A stretch of DNA of 64,000 nt from JAJVID01 sp035714085 (GTDB taxonomy: Bacteria > Acidobacteriota > Blastocatellia > RBC074), in assembly GCA_035714085.1 (NCBI GenBank), contig DASTMP010000284.1, positions 14,422 through 78,421 of the forward strand. The letters run 5' to 3'. This document shows, in pieces, positions 35,899 through 48,172 of the stretch (the first letter of the stretch is position 1; every line of letters begins with the position of its first letter). Made by a program: the position numbers and the translations under genes. The notes beneath the pieces were generated by a model, which saw only the letters and a list, made by a program, of their open reading frames with translations, did not search any database and had not been told where the DNA came from.

Positions 35899-37153
35899 GC
35901 TGCCGGTTTGATTCTTCGACAATAACTTCTTCCAGGTTGGCCAGCATCTCTTTGATCTCCGGTTTGCGGATGATGTAAGGCGGCAGGAAGCGCAGCACGG
36001 TGTCGTGCGTGCAGTTCATCAAGAAGCCGCGCTCCATCATTTTCGCCACAACGCCTTTGCCGTTGAACGTCAGTTCGGCGGCGACCATCAATCCGAGCCC
36101 GCGCGTCTCTTTGATCAAACCGGGCTGGCGGCGCTGCAACCGGCGAAGTTGTTTTCTGAAGTAATTGCCGACCTCCGTCACGCGCTGGAGCAGATTCTCT
36201 TCTTCAAGCATCCGCATAAATTCGAGGCTCAGCCGGCAGGCGAGCGGTCCGCCGCCGAAAGTCGTCCCGTGGTCTCCGGCCTTCAGCCCGTCGACGGCTT
36301 TCTCGGCGACGATGAAGGCGCCAAGCGGAACGCCCAATCCAAGCGGCTTCGCCACGCAAAGAACGTCGGGTTTGATCGAAGTGTTTTCGAAGGCGAAGAT
36401 CTTGCCGGTGCGCCCCAGACCGCATTGCACTTCGTCGAGTATCAGCAGCGCGTCGACGCGGTCGCAAGCCTCGCGCACGCCCTTCAGAAAATCGTCGTCG
36501 ATCGGACGGACGCCCGATTCGCCCTGGATCGTCTCGATAATGACGGCGGCGGTCTTCTCGTTGATCGCCTCGCGCCCGAAATCGTTCGCGCTGTTGTTCG
36601 GATCGATGAAGCTGACGCCCGGGATCAGCGGTTCGAACGGCTTGCGGTACTTCTCTTGCTCGGTGATCGAGAGCGCGCCCATGGTCCGGCCATGAAACGA
36701 ATTGACGAGCGCGACGAATTCGGTCTTGCCTTCGCGCCCCTGCCGGCGCTGCCACGCTCGCGCCAGCTTCAACGCGCCCTCGTTCGCCTCCGCGCCGGTG
36801 TTGCAGAAGAAGACGCGCGACAGCCCCGATGCCCTCACGAGGCGCTCTGCGAGCTGCCCTTGATACGGATGATAATAAAGGTTCGATGTGTGCAGCAGGT
36901 TCGCCTGATCGCGCAACGTTCTTCGCACTCGCGGGTGATCGTATCCCAGAACATTGACGCCGATGCCCGCGATGAAATCGAGATAACTCTTGCCCTTGTC
37001 GTCGTAGAGCGTCGAACCTTTCCCGCGCGCTAACATGACTGGACCGCGAGCGTAAGTCTGCATCAAGTACTGCGCTTCGAGTTGTTGGACCTGTTCGAGA
37101 GCAGGCGATTCCGTCCTGACCTCATCAATTTTCGCTTCCGCTTCCGCGTACAT
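35888..37153 (-). CDS. argD: Acetylornithine aminotransferase
   Basis: A 421-residue class III PLP transaminase converting N-acetylglutamate semialdehyde and glutamate to N-acetylornithine and 2-oxoglutarate. Blocks YLDFIAGIGVNVLGYDHP, FCNTGAEANEGALKLAR, SFHGRTMGALS, ILDEVQCGLGRTG and CVAKPLGLGVPLGAF, with the PLP lysine near residue 267, are standard ArgD. The last residues (RQRQD) and stop lie inside a dispersed repeat, so the original C-terminus was probably replaced. The start overlaps the end of the GGCT-like gene by 29 nt, implying translational coupling. The ~20-residue N-terminal extension may be partly spurious. Confidence 0.92.
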   Translation of the reverse strand: MYAEAEAKIDEVRTESPALEQVQQLEAQYLMQTYARGPVMLARGKGSTLYDDKGKSYLDFIAGIGVNVLGYDHPRVRRTLRDQANLLHTSNLYYHPYQGQLAERLVRASGLSRVFFCNTGAEANEGALKLARAWQRRQGREGKTEFVALVNSFHGRTMGALSITEQEKYRKPFEPLIPGVSFIDPNNSANDFGREAINEKTAAVIIETIQGESGVRPIDDDFLKGVREACDRVDALLILDEVQCGLGRTGKIFAFENTSIKPDVLCVAKPLGLGVPLGAFIVAEKAVDGLKAGDHGTTFGGGPLACRLSLEFMRMLEEENLLQRVTEVGNYFRKQLRRLQRRQPGLIKETRGLGLMVAAELTFNGKGVVAKMMERGFLMNCTHDTVLRFLPPYIIRKPEIKEMLANLEEVIVEESNRQRQD

Positions 37154-37583
37154 CTTTTTTAGGACTCCTTCTTAGACTTTTTAGCTTTCGATGCCATAAA
37201 TAATCTCCGCTTCTGATCAGTTCATCCGATGAAACGTGCCAATTATAAACGTAAATCCAACACACGAGTTTTGAATCGTCTTTAAGCGTGACCTTGCACT
37301 TGCGGCGCACAAAGAGGCTCGATTCGGGGTATCGCGCATCGAAGCCTTCATAGGCGTCCATCGCCGCGAGCGTCAGGTCGTCATCGGGCAGTTGAAATAC
37401 TTCGCCCTTGATTTCTGTATCGCAATCCAAATCGAGGACGGCGCCCGGATAGGCATCCAGATCATAAAGCCGTCCTGGCGTGGAGCCCCTCCCCATATAA
37501 CGCATCTTTTTCATAAGATGCGCCAATCTCGGAGGGGCCATCCTCGGTCGCAACGTGCCGTAGACGAATAAATACTCAGACAT
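37125..37583 (-). CDS. Gamma-glutamylcyclotransferase-like (AIG2/GGCT) protein
   Basis: A 152-residue protein of the GGCT/AIG2 fold. The family signature FVYGTLRP follows the start, with GRLYDLDAYPGAVLD and AMDAYEGFDARYPESSLFVRR carrying the conserved acidic catalytic region. Family members release 5-oxoproline from gamma-glutamyl compounds, although many AIG2-like proteins have unknown substrates. ATG 37583 is chosen (AAGGAT just upstream); a frame extends 12 codons further. A Lys/Arg-rich tail overlaps the argD start. Its place in an arginine operon suggests side work on glutamyl intermediates, but this may be incidental. Confidence 0.82.
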   Translation of the reverse strand: MSEYLFVYGTLRPRMAPPRLAHLMKKMRYMGRGSTPGRLYDLDAYPGAVLDLDCDTEIKGEVFQLPDDDLTLAAMDAYEGFDARYPESSLFVRRKCKVTLKDDSKLVCWIYVYNWHVSSDELIRSGDYLWHRKLKSLRRSPKKDVRGSGSEN

Positions 37584-37637
37584 ATCCTTGTGATTACGCG
37601 CGCGGGGAAGCTGACCCACACACTTTTGAAAAACTGT

Positions 37638-38696
37638 TCAGGGGCGAGCTTCGAGAATCATATTGAAAGGCGTTTCGGTCGCGCGGCGGAACCGCGTGAA
37701 GCCGCCTTTCATCACCACATCGCGCAACCGCGCCTCGCCGGCCTGAGCGCCGAGCGCCAGCCCGACCTCCTGCGCCAGCGAGGCCGGCGTGCAGATGAAC
37801 GTCGAAGCGCAATAATAGATCCGCCCGATAGGGTTCAGGTTCTGCTCGACTCGGTCGCCCGCCATCGGCTCGACGATCATCCAGGTTCCGTCAGCGTCGA
37901 GCGTCTCCAGAACATGCGCCGCAGCGCCGACCGGATCGCCCATGTCATGCAGGCAATCGAAGAAGGCCACGAAGTCGTACCCTTTCCCCGGATAATCCTT
38001 CGCCCTCGCCACTTCAAAACTCACGCGGTCCGCAACGCCTGCGGCGGCGGCCTTCTCGCGGGCCGTATGGATCGAGGGCTCGTGATAATCGAAGCCGCTG
38101 AAAGTTGAGTTCGGATAGGACTGCGCCATCAGGATGGTCGAAACGCCGTGCCCGCAACCGACGTCGGCCACGCGCGCGCCGCGTTTCAGCTTCTCCTCCA
38201 CGCCGTCGAGCGCGGGAATCCACGAGTTGACAAGATTGGCCGCGTAGCCGGGGCGGAAGAAGCGCTCGGTCCCATGGAACAAACCCGGGTCGTGCTCGTG
38301 CCAGCCCACGCCGGCGCCAGTGCGGAAGGCTTCGGTGATCTTCGGCTCCGCCTTGATCGCCGCGGTGGCCGCTTCAAAACAACCTGGCATAAACGCCGGA
38401 CTGTTCTCGTCGGCCATCAGGAACGCTTGCTCTTCCGAGAGGTTGTAGCGACCAGTCTGCGGATCGTAATCGACGTAACCGCCTGCGGCCTGCCCCGCCA
38501 GCCATTCTCGCGCGTAACGTTCGGCGATCCCGGCGCGTTCAGCCAGCTCTTCTGAAGACATCGGCCCTGCCCCGGCCATCGCCTTGTATAGCCCGAGCTT
38601 ATCACCGACGACGATCAACGCGGCGCTCAGCGTCGCCCCGGCGTCGACCAGACCTTTTTGAATAAGCTGATTCAATTTCGCTTCATCAATAGCCAT
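37638..38696 (-). CDS. Class I SAM-dependent methyltransferase
   Basis: A 352-residue two-domain methyltransferase. An N-terminal winged-helix-like region (GLVDAGATLSAALIVVGDKLGLYKAMAGAGPMSSEELAERAGIAERYAREWL) precedes a Rossmann domain with motif I VADVGCGHGVST (SAM site), FDYHEPSI and FVAFFDCLHDMGDP. This layout is like the Rv2258c-type methyltransferases, which act on unknown small molecules. The AGGAGG-type site lies just before the ATG (rc of TTACCTCCTC). It is flanked by a dispersed inverted repeat and argB, and probably co-transcribed with the arginine genes although not needed for that pathway. Confidence 0.88.
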   Translation of the reverse strand: MAIDEAKLNQLIQKGLVDAGATLSAALIVVGDKLGLYKAMAGAGPMSSEELAERAGIAERYAREWLAGQAAGGYVDYDPQTGRYNLSEEQAFLMADENSPAFMPGCFEAATAAIKAEPKITEAFRTGAGVGWHEHDPGLFHGTERFFRPGYAANLVNSWIPALDGVEEKLKRGARVADVGCGHGVSTILMAQSYPNSTFSGFDYHEPSIHTAREKAAAAGVADRVSFEVARAKDYPGKGYDFVAFFDCLHDMGDPVGAAAHVLETLDADGTWMIVEPMAGDRVEQNLNPIGRIYYCASTFICTPASLAQEVGLALGAQAGEARLRDVVMKGGFTRFRRATETPFNMILEARP

Positions 38697-38714
38697 AACC
38701 TTACCTCCTCAAGA

Positions 38715-38793
38715 AATAGACAGGATTTACAGGATTGCTCAGGATTTTGCTCATTGAATTGAATCCTGAGCAATCCTGTAAATCCTGTCTATT
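38715..38793. repeat. 32-bp perfect inverted repeat, ACAGGATTTACAGGATT family
   Basis: Arms 38715-38746 and 38762-38793 are exact reverse complements with a 15-nt loop (TTGCTCATTGAATTG region). It is the best-preserved copy of the family also at 453-538 and 35830-35898. Confidence 0.85.
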
Positions 38794-38835
38794 TTCATTG
38801 TTTCCGGGCGTCGCCTACTTTGGCAAGTTGCGGAA

Positions 38836-39621
38836 TCAAAAGATTCGTGTGCCGAGCGATTCGCCCGATTTCATAACTCGCGTCAGTGAATTCTCCTGTT
38901 CCGCGCCGACGATGGCAATGTTTCTAACGCCAGCTTCGAGCGCTTCCAGGCAGGCGCGCAGCTTCGGACGCATCCCCCCCGTCGCCACGCCGCAGCTCAT
39001 CAGATCGTCAATACGCGCCCGGTCAAGCTCGGCGATCCGCCTGCCATCCCCGTCGCGCACAGCGCCGACGTCAGTGACGAAGACCAGGTTTTCAGCCTTG
39101 CATCCGGCGGCGACCGCCGCGGCCATCTGATCCCCGTTGACGTTGTAGTATTCGAAATCGGAAACGCCGAGCGCCAGACACGCCACAACCGGCGTGACGC
39201 CGGCGCTCAAGATCCCCGCCATCAGACGGTCGTCCGTCTTCACGATTCGACCGACGTAACCGAGATCGGTTCCGTCTTCGGCGTTCATCTTTTCTGCGAG
39301 GAAACTCGATCCGTCGCCGCCCGCGACGCTGGCCGCAGCGACTCCGATTTTCGCAAGCTCTGCCACCAAATCTTTCCCGACCTGTCCCGCGAGGACCATC
39401 TGCGCGACATCGCGCGCTGCCTTGTCGGTGACGCGCAATCCGTCGTGGAACCGCGATTCGATGGCCAGCCTGTTGAGCAAAGCCGCGATCTGTTTGCCGC
39501 CGCCGTGAACCAGGATCAATTCGAATCCCGCGCTTTTAAGCTCTGCGATCTGGGTGATCAGCGCCCGGCGAAGCGCGGCGTCAAGAAGGACGCTGCCGCC
39601 GAGTTTAATTACAGTTCTCAT
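38836..39621 (-). CDS. argB: Acetylglutamate kinase
   Basis: A 261-residue amino-acid-kinase-fold enzyme phosphorylating N-acetylglutamate. Short form, starting directly with VIKLGGSVL (nucleotide loop), then HGGGKQI (substrate loop), GLRVTDKAARDVAQMVLAGQVGKDLVAEL, NVNGDQMAAAVA and GVATGGMRPKLRACLEAL. It lacks the N-terminal helix of arginine-inhibited hexameric kinases, so it is likely a dimer not inhibited by arginine. Order with argC upstream and argD, NAGS-like and argJ downstream on one strand defines the pathway cluster. Confidence 0.92.
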   Translation of the reverse strand: MRTVIKLGGSVLLDAALRRALITQIAELKSAGFELILVHGGGKQIAALLNRLAIESRFHDGLRVTDKAARDVAQMVLAGQVGKDLVAELAKIGVAAASVAGGDGSSFLAEKMNAEDGTDLGYVGRIVKTDDRLMAGILSAGVTPVVACLALGVSDFEYYNVNGDQMAAAVAAGCKAENLVFVTDVGAVRDGDGRRIAELDRARIDDLMSCGVATGGMRPKLRACLEALEAGVRNIAIVGAEQENSLTRVMKSGESLGTRIF

Positions 39622-39689
39622 CAGCTACCTATAACGTTTTTCGCTTGCGTGTTCGGAAAAAGCAGAGACGCAAGAGATTGCCACGCCAC

Positions 39690-39815
39690 TGACGACTGAT
39701 TACTGACAACTGACGACTGAAAACGAATACACCAGCGCTCGAAAATGAACGCTTGTTGTTTATTTGTACCCAGTGGTCAGTCCCCAGTCGCCAGTTATCA
39801 GTTATATCGCAATCC
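39690..39815. repeat. Degenerate inverted repeat of ACTGACGACTG / CAGTCGTCAGT units
   Basis: ACTGACGACTGATTACTGAC and repeats are answered by GTCAGTCCCCAGTCGCCAGT ~80 nt later. The spacer between argC and argB holds nothing else I can support. Confidence 0.5.
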
Positions 39816-39891
39816 TGAACACTCATATCAAGAGCGCTGCAAAAATAGAAACGAAAACGCTTTACTAGTCGCCATCATGATCACAATCCTT

Positions 39892-40974
39892 TTAAACGAG
39901 GCCATCGCGTTCATCGAATCCGAGCGCGACGTTGGCGTTCTGCAGCGCCTGGCTCGCGGCGCCCTTGAGCAGGTTGTCGAGGGCCGAGACGATGATCGCC
40001 TGGCCGGTCGATTCATCGACCGCGCAGCCGATGTCGCAGAACGGCGTGTTGGCGGCGAATTTGATCTCCGGCATTTGAGCGTCGGCGAAAACGCGCACGA
40101 ACGGGGCGTCTTCAAAGGCGCTCCGCCACGCGCCCAAAATGTCGTGTCGCGCGACTCCCTTTTTCAGCTTCACATAGATGGTCGATAGGATGCCGCGATT
40201 GATCGGCAGTAGATGCGGGGTGAAGATCACCGCGCGCGATTCGCTCGCCACACCCAATCCCTGCGCGATTTCGGGCGCGTGGCGATGTTTAAAGATGTTG
40301 TAGGTTTTGAAGCTCTCGCTGACTTCGACGAAATGAGTGTCGGCGGTCAGCGACTTCCCCGCCCCAGTCACGCCGGATTTCGAATCGCAGATGATCGGTT
40401 GCCCTTCAGAACCATTTTGGACGGCGACCAGACCGGCGCGAAGCAGCGGGATCATCGGAGTGAGTATTGATGTCGGATAGCAGCCGGGGTTAGAGACTAG
40501 CTTCGCCCCGCGCAAACGTTCGTGAGCGAATTCGGTCAGACCGTAAACGGCCTGTTGCAGCAGGTCGGGGCGCGTGTGCTCGAAGCCATAAAACTTCGGG
40601 TAGAGCGCCGCGTCGCGCAACCTGAACGCGCCGCTCAGGTCTACAACCGTCGCGCCCGCATCGAGCGACGCCGGCGCGACTTCATGCGAGAACTCATTCG
40701 GCGTCGCGAGAAAGACCAGGTCGGGTTTGAGCTTCGCGATCGCCTCCTCATCGAAGGGCTGACAATCGAGTTTGGTCAATCCCGTCAACTGCGGATGAAT
40801 CGCGGCGAGCGGAGTCGCCTCGGCGGAACGTGACGCGAACGCGCCGACGAGATTGATCCGCGGATGGTCGAGCAGCAATCTGATCAGGTCTCGCCCCGAA
40901 TACCCTGTGGCGCCCGCGACAATGGCGCGGACGGGCCTGCTCTTCACCTTAATGACGCGGACCTGACTGCTCAT
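39892..40974 (-). CDS. argC: N-acetyl-gamma-glutamyl-phosphate reductase
   Basis: A 360-residue NADPH enzyme reducing N-acetylglutamyl phosphate to the semialdehyde. Rossmann motif VAGATGYSGRDLIRLLLDHP, catalytic Cys in NPGCYPTS near residue 163, SGVTGAGKS and NIFKHRHAPEI identify ArgC. GGAAGG precedes the ATG. It is the first arginine gene after mutL on this strand. Length and motifs are complete. Confidence 0.93.
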   Translation of the reverse strand: MSSQVRVIKVKSRPVRAIVAGATGYSGRDLIRLLLDHPRINLVGAFASRSAEATPLAAIHPQLTGLTKLDCQPFDEEAIAKLKPDLVFLATPNEFSHEVAPASLDAGATVVDLSGAFRLRDAALYPKFYGFEHTRPDLLQQAVYGLTEFAHERLRGAKLVSNPGCYPTSILTPMIPLLRAGLVAVQNGSEGQPIICDSKSGVTGAGKSLTADTHFVEVSESFKTYNIFKHRHAPEIAQGLGVASESRAVIFTPHLLPINRGILSTIYVKLKKGVARHDILGAWRSAFEDAPFVRVFADAQMPEIKFAANTPFCDIGCAVDESTGQAIIVSALDNLLKGAASQALQNANVALGFDERDGLV

Positions 40975-40997
40975 TACCTTCCTTCCTGCGACCTATG

Positions 40998-41029
40998 GGA
41001 CTTATAGGTCCTCTAGGTCCTATAAGTCC
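40998..41029. repeat. Inverted repeat GGACTTATAGG...CCTATAAGTCC
   Basis: 11-bp perfect arms around TCCTCTAGGT. The same word GGACTTATAGG occurs in the palindrome at 47272-47300. Confidence 0.8.
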
Positions 41030-41071
41030 AATTCATAACGAAATGACGAAACAAAGAGTTTACACCATCTT

Positions 41072-43039
<1,968 letters not shown>

Positions 43040-43228
43040 TATTAGAAGCCGATCCTGAGTGATTTCAGCGCATTAGCCCGAACGTAAGTGCGGGCGTGGG
43101 TATCGAAACCGCGCCTTCACTCACAATCGGGCTACCGCAAAAAATGACCTCGTAAGTTTAACTGAAATGTGCATAATTTACAGGCCTCCTAATTTAACTC
43201 CCCCCACCAAGTAAGGAGTATAGTCACG

Positions 43229-43861
43229 ATGAAAAGCAGTAAGAAATTTTGTTTCCCGGCGTTGCTGCTGCTGATTTTCGCCTTTGCGCCTGCTGTCTTT
43301 GCGCAAGAGCACGAACTGGCTCTGGTGGTCGGGCGTTTAAAACCCAGCGACCGCTCACTGTCATTGAACCCTGTCCAAACGGCGGACGCGGCATTCAGCG
43401 GAGCGGCGACTTATCAAATCAACTATGCGAACAGGATAATCAATGGCGAGGTCATGTCGCTGCATTTTGAGATTCCGGTTATCGTCGCGCCTCGAACTGG
43501 CGTCAAATCGGACAACTTCTTGTTGCCGCGAACCTACTCCACGTTGATTTTTACGCCCGGATTGAAACTGAAGGTATTTCCCCGCGGCGGTTTTTCGCCC
43601 TACATTGTTAGCGGCGTCGGCCTGGGCCGATTCTCACTGAGCGATACGAACATCAACGGCACCCCAGTCACTGGGGATCGCACGAACACCAGCTTTGTGT
43701 TCAATTTCGGCGGCGGAGTCGATTTGAACGTGCTCGGCCCGCTCGCGGTTCGCGGCGAGGTGAGAGATTTTATGACCGGGACTCCGAGCTTCAGCACGCC
43801 GTTTTTGAATGACAGGCAACACAACCTCTATGTGGGGGCCGGGATCGTTCTGAAGTGGTAG
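43229..43861 (+). CDS. Outer-membrane beta-barrel protein
   Basis: A 210-residue exported protein. Signal peptide (KFCFPALLLLIFAFAPAVFAQ) followed by alternating amphipathic strands (ELALVVGRLKPS, INYANRII, LHFEIPVIV, STLIFTPGLKLKVFP, SPYIVSGVGLGRFSL, SFVFNFGGGVDLNV, LAVRGEVRDF) ending LYVGAGIVLKW, the layout of small OmpW/outer-membrane beta-barrel (OMP_b-brl) proteins. Function unknown; likely structural or a small-molecule pore. AAGGAGT precedes the ATG. Stretch 43040-43228 upstream shows no other gene. A strong palindrome follows the stop. Confidence 0.8.
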   Translation: MKSSKKFCFPALLLLIFAFAPAVFAQEHELALVVGRLKPSDRSLSLNPVQTADAAFSGAATYQINYANRIINGEVMSLHFEIPVIVAPRTGVKSDNFLLPRTYSTLIFTPGLKLKVFPRGGFSPYIVSGVGLGRFSLSDTNINGTPVTGDRTNTSFVFNFGGGVDLNVLGPLAVRGEVRDFMTGTPSFSTPFLNDRQHNLYVGAGIVLKW

Positions 43862-43893
43862 AGAGTCAGGCTGACCGATCTTCGACTGGTAGT

Positions 43894-43959
43894 ACGGAAC
43901 GGTCAGTAAATCACGAAATGGATCTCTTCGTCCATTTCGTGATTTACTGACCGTTCCGT
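43894..43959. repeat. 29-bp perfect inverted repeat between convergent genes
   Basis: Arms 43894-43922 and 43931-43959 (ACGGAACGGTCAGTAAATCA...) are exact complements around an 8-nt loop. It lies between the convergent beta-barrel gene and aspS, so it could terminate both transcripts, although no T-run follows. Confidence 0.85.
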
Positions 43960-43994
43960 TAGCTCAGCTATCAACACATTTCTGGCGCCCAGCG

Positions 43995-45770
43995 CTAGGC
44001 CAGCGACTTGATCTTCAACTCCGCCAACTGCGCCGGCGCCACGGCGCTCGGGGAGTCGGTCATCAAATCGGACCCGCTCGCCACCTTCGGGAACGCGATC
44101 ACGTCGCGCAGAGATTTAGCCTTCGCGAAGAGCATCGCGGTCCGGTCGAGGCCGATCGCGATTCCGCCGTGCGGAGGCGTGCCGTAACTGAGCGCGTCCA
44201 GGAAGAAGCCGAATTTCTCGCGCGCCTCTTCTTCGCTCATCCCCAGCGCCTTAAAGACCTTCGATTGCACGTCCGAGCGGTGGATTCGGATCGAGCCGCC
44301 GCCCAGTTCATTCCCGTTGAAGACCAGGTCGTAGGCTTTGGCTCGCACCGAACCCGGATCGCTTTCGAGCTTGTCCAGGTCTTCCTCAACGGGCGAGGTG
44401 AACGGGTGATGCATCGCGTACCATCGTTTGTCGTCCTCGTGGTACTCGAACATCGGGAAGTCGACGACCCAGAGCAGGCGGTTTTCGGCCTCTTTGATCA
44501 ATTTCTCGCGGCGGGCCACTTCCAGCCTCACCTGGCCGAGCGCGTTGCACGCCACATCCCACTTGCCGCCGATCATCAGGATCGCGTCGCCCGCTTTCGC
44601 CCCCGCGGCGGCGATCACGGCGTTGACGCCTTCGGCGCCGAGCGATTTCGTCAAGGCGGATTTGCTCTCTCCTTCCAGGACCTGAATGTAAGCCAGTCCG
44701 CCGGCGCCGTGTTTCTTTGCGTGCTCGACGATATCGTCGAACTGTTTGCGCGACCAATTGGCCGCGACGGGGACGGCGACGCCTTTGACCGCGCCGCCTT
44801 TCTTGACGGCGTCGGCGAAGACCGCGAACGCGCCGCCCTCGAACTGCGCGCTCAGGTCAACGAACTCCAGGCCAAAGCGCAGGTCGGGCTTGTCCGAGCC
44901 GAAGCGGTTCATCGCCTCGACGTAAGGCATTCGAGGGAAAGGCGTCGCGGGCGGCTCAACGCCGGCGGATTTGAAAAGCTCGACGATCAGCGGTTCGATT
45001 GCGGCGAACACGTCGTCCGGCTGGACGAAGCTCATCTCGATGTCTATTTGCGTGAACTCAGGCTGTCGGTCGGCTCGAAGGTCCTCGTCGCGGAAGCAGC
45101 GCGCGATCTGGAAGTAGCGGTCGTAACCCGAAATCATCAACAGTTGTTTGAACAACTGCGGCGATTGCGGCAGCGCAAAGAACTTACCCGGGAATGTCCG
45201 CGAAGGCACCAGGTAATCGCGCGCGCCTTCGGGCGTCGATTTCGTCAGGATCGGCGTCTCGATCTCGTAGAAACCCTGCGCGTCGAGCGCTCGACGCGCG
45301 GCCAGCGTCAACTCGTGCCTCAGTTTGAAGTTGCGCTGCATCTCGGGACGGCGCAGATCGAGGTAGCGGTACTTCAGCCGCAGGTCTTCAGCCGCCTTGC
45401 AGTTGTCTATCTCGAACGGAGGGGTCTGCGAGTCGTTGAGAATCTTCAACTCCGAGGCGAGCACTTCGACCTCGCCCGTCGCCATATTCGGGTTGTAGTT
45501 CTCCTCGGTGCGCAGGACGAGCTCGCCGGTGACGGCCAACACATACTCGGAGCGAGCCTGCCGGGCGCGCTCTAGCAACCGAGCGTCAATCTCTTCGCGG
45601 AAGACGATCTGCGCGATGCCGTCGCGGTCGCGCAGGTGAATGAAGAGCAGCGAGCCGTGGTCGCGATAACTGTTGACCCAGCCCATCAGCGTGACCGTTT
45701 GACCAACGTGTTCGCGGCGCAACTCGCCGCAGGAGTGAGTGCGTTTCGACTGTCCTAAATGATCGAGCAT
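43995..45770 (-). CDS. aspS: Aspartyl-tRNA synthetase (bacterial type)
   Basis: A 591-residue class II synthetase. OB-fold anticodon domain (LMGWVNSYRDHGSLLFIHLRDRDGIAQIVF), motif 1 region PETPILTKSTPEGARDYLVPSR, motif 2 FRDEDLRADRQPEFTQIDIEMSF, a GAD insertion (~residues 285-420) and motif 3 GIAIGLDRTAMLF. The GAD domain and length place it in the bacterial D-type class; it may be nondiscriminating (Asp/Asn), which this window cannot settle. AGGAAAG precedes the ATG. It follows hisS on the same strand, a pairing common in bacteria. Confidence 0.95.
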   Translation of the reverse strand: MLDHLGQSKRTHSCGELRREHVGQTVTLMGWVNSYRDHGSLLFIHLRDRDGIAQIVFREEIDARLLERARQARSEYVLAVTGELVLRTEENYNPNMATGEVEVLASELKILNDSQTPPFEIDNCKAAEDLRLKYRYLDLRRPEMQRNFKLRHELTLAARRALDAQGFYEIETPILTKSTPEGARDYLVPSRTFPGKFFALPQSPQLFKQLLMISGYDRYFQIARCFRDEDLRADRQPEFTQIDIEMSFVQPDDVFAAIEPLIVELFKSAGVEPPATPFPRMPYVEAMNRFGSDKPDLRFGLEFVDLSAQFEGGAFAVFADAVKKGGAVKGVAVPVAANWSRKQFDDIVEHAKKHGAGGLAYIQVLEGESKSALTKSLGAEGVNAVIAAAGAKAGDAILMIGGKWDVACNALGQVRLEVARREKLIKEAENRLLWVVDFPMFEYHEDDKRWYAMHHPFTSPVEEDLDKLESDPGSVRAKAYDLVFNGNELGGGSIRIHRSDVQSKVFKALGMSEEEAREKFGFFLDALSYGTPPHGGIAIGLDRTAMLFAKAKSLRDVIAFPKVASGSDLMTDSPSAVAPAQLAELKIKSLA

Positions 45771-45810
45771 TACTTCTTTCCTATTTAATCAACCACAGAG
45801 ACACGGACAT

Positions 45811-45858
45811 AGAGAGATAGAGAGATTGAGATTGAGATTGAGATTGAGAGATTGAGAG
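45811..45858. repeat. Simple-sequence repeat (GAGATT)n
   Basis: AGAGAGATAGAGAGATTGAG then repeated ATTGAG units form a purine-rich microsatellite in the aspS-hisS spacer, a candidate for slippage length variation. Confidence 0.8.
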
Positions 45859-45901
45859 ACAGGAAGCTTAAATCTAATCATCGCTTTGTCGCTCTGTCCC
45901 T

Positions 45902-47221
<1,320 letters not shown>

Positions 47222-47271
47222 ATAAATCTAGTAAATCTAGCCTGACAGATTAAGTTTCGGATTGTAACATG

Positions 47272-47300
47272 ATAGGACTTATAGGACCTATAAGTCCTAT
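47272..47300. repeat. 29-bp palindrome ATAGGACTTATAGG-A-CCTATAAGTCCTAT
   Basis: Fourteen-base perfect arms about one A, followed by a third AAGTCCTAT. It lies in the divergent hisS/enoyl-CoA hydratase spacer and shares GGACTTATAGG with the 40998-41029 copy. Confidence 0.8.
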
Positions 47301-47329
47301 AAGTCCTATTGAATCAGTTTCAAAAAATC

Positions 47330-48079
47330 ATGCTCATAATCGAACGGCGCTCCACTACCTTATTACTTACGCTCGATCGAGCGGAAAAGCGCAACTCGCT
47401 TCACCCGGATTTAATCGACCACTTGTCGAACGCGCTCGACGACGCGGCGGACGACCAATCTCTGAACGTCGTGGTCGTCACCGGCGCAGGGACGACATTC
47501 TGCGCCGGATTGGATTTGAACCACCTGCTGGGCCTGGAAACGGCGGGTAGGATCGCTTATGTGGAATCGGCGTTTGCGCTCTTCCGGAGAATCTACGCGC
47601 TGCCGCAACCGGTGATCGCCGCGATAAACGGCCCGGCGGTCGCCGGCGGCTTCGACCTCGCGGCGATGTGCGACCTGCGACTCGGCGCGCCCGCCGCGGC
47701 CTTCGCCCAAACCGAAATCCTGTTGGGCCTGACTCAGATCGCTTATCCGCTCTACAAGATCATCGGATTCGGCCGCGCCAAAGAAATGGCCATGACCGGC
47801 GACGCGATCAGCGCCGATGAAGCTTATCGAATCGGGCTGGTTAATCATATCTATCCGGCGGACGAATTGCTCGACGAGGCTTTGAAACTGGCCGGGAAGC
47901 TGGCGTCGAGGCCGCGCCAGGCGCTTTTCGAAAGCAAGCGGCTGTGCCATGAACTGCTCGACCTGGACACCGCTTCGGCCTTCGAGCGTATGAAAGGCGC
48001 AATCATCGGAAGGTTGGCGTCGGAAGAACATCGGCGGAAGGCCGATGAATACGTCGAAAGAATGAAGCGGAAGAGCTAA
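47330..48079 (+). CDS. Enoyl-CoA hydratase/isomerase family protein
   Basis: A ~249-residue crotonase-fold enzyme. Start ATG 47330 (MLIIERRSTTLLLTLDRAEKRNSL) fits the family; a TTG seven codons upstream lies in the repeat. VVVTGAGTTFCAGLDLNHLL and INGPAVAGGFDLAAMCDLRLG form the two oxyanion-hole segments, and EILLGLTQIAYPLYKIIG follows. Most relatives hydrate or isomerise enoyl-CoA in beta-oxidation-like routes; the catalytic Glu pair of true hydratases is not clear here. Divergent from hisS. No partner acyl-CoA genes adjoin. Confidence 0.85.
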   Translation: MLIIERRSTTLLLTLDRAEKRNSLHPDLIDHLSNALDDAADDQSLNVVVVTGAGTTFCAGLDLNHLLGLETAGRIAYVESAFALFRRIYALPQPVIAAINGPAVAGGFDLAAMCDLRLGAPAAAFAQTEILLGLTQIAYPLYKIIGFGRAKEMAMTGDAISADEAYRIGLVNHIYPADELLDEALKLAGKLASRPRQALFESKRLCHELLDLDTASAFERMKGAIIGRLASEEHRRKADEYVERMKRKS

Positions 48080-48083
48080 AGCC

Positions 48084-48159
48084 AACCACGGGGGACACGG
48101 GGGACACGGGGAAAGGTTATAAAGACAAGCCCCCGTGCCCCCCGTGTTCCCCCGTGGTT
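48084..48159. repeat. Inverted repeat AACCACGGGGGACACGGGGG type
   Basis: Left block AACCACGGGGGACACGGGGG faces CCCCCCGTGTTCCCCCGTGG across AAAGGTTATAAAGACAAGC. It separates convergent genes and would fold very stably. Confidence 0.75.
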
Positions 48160-48172
48160 GATTCGCTCTCTT

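Noticed and set aside
45811..45858. CRISPR-like array
   Set aside because: The units are short (GAGATT)n with no spacers; it is a microsatellite.
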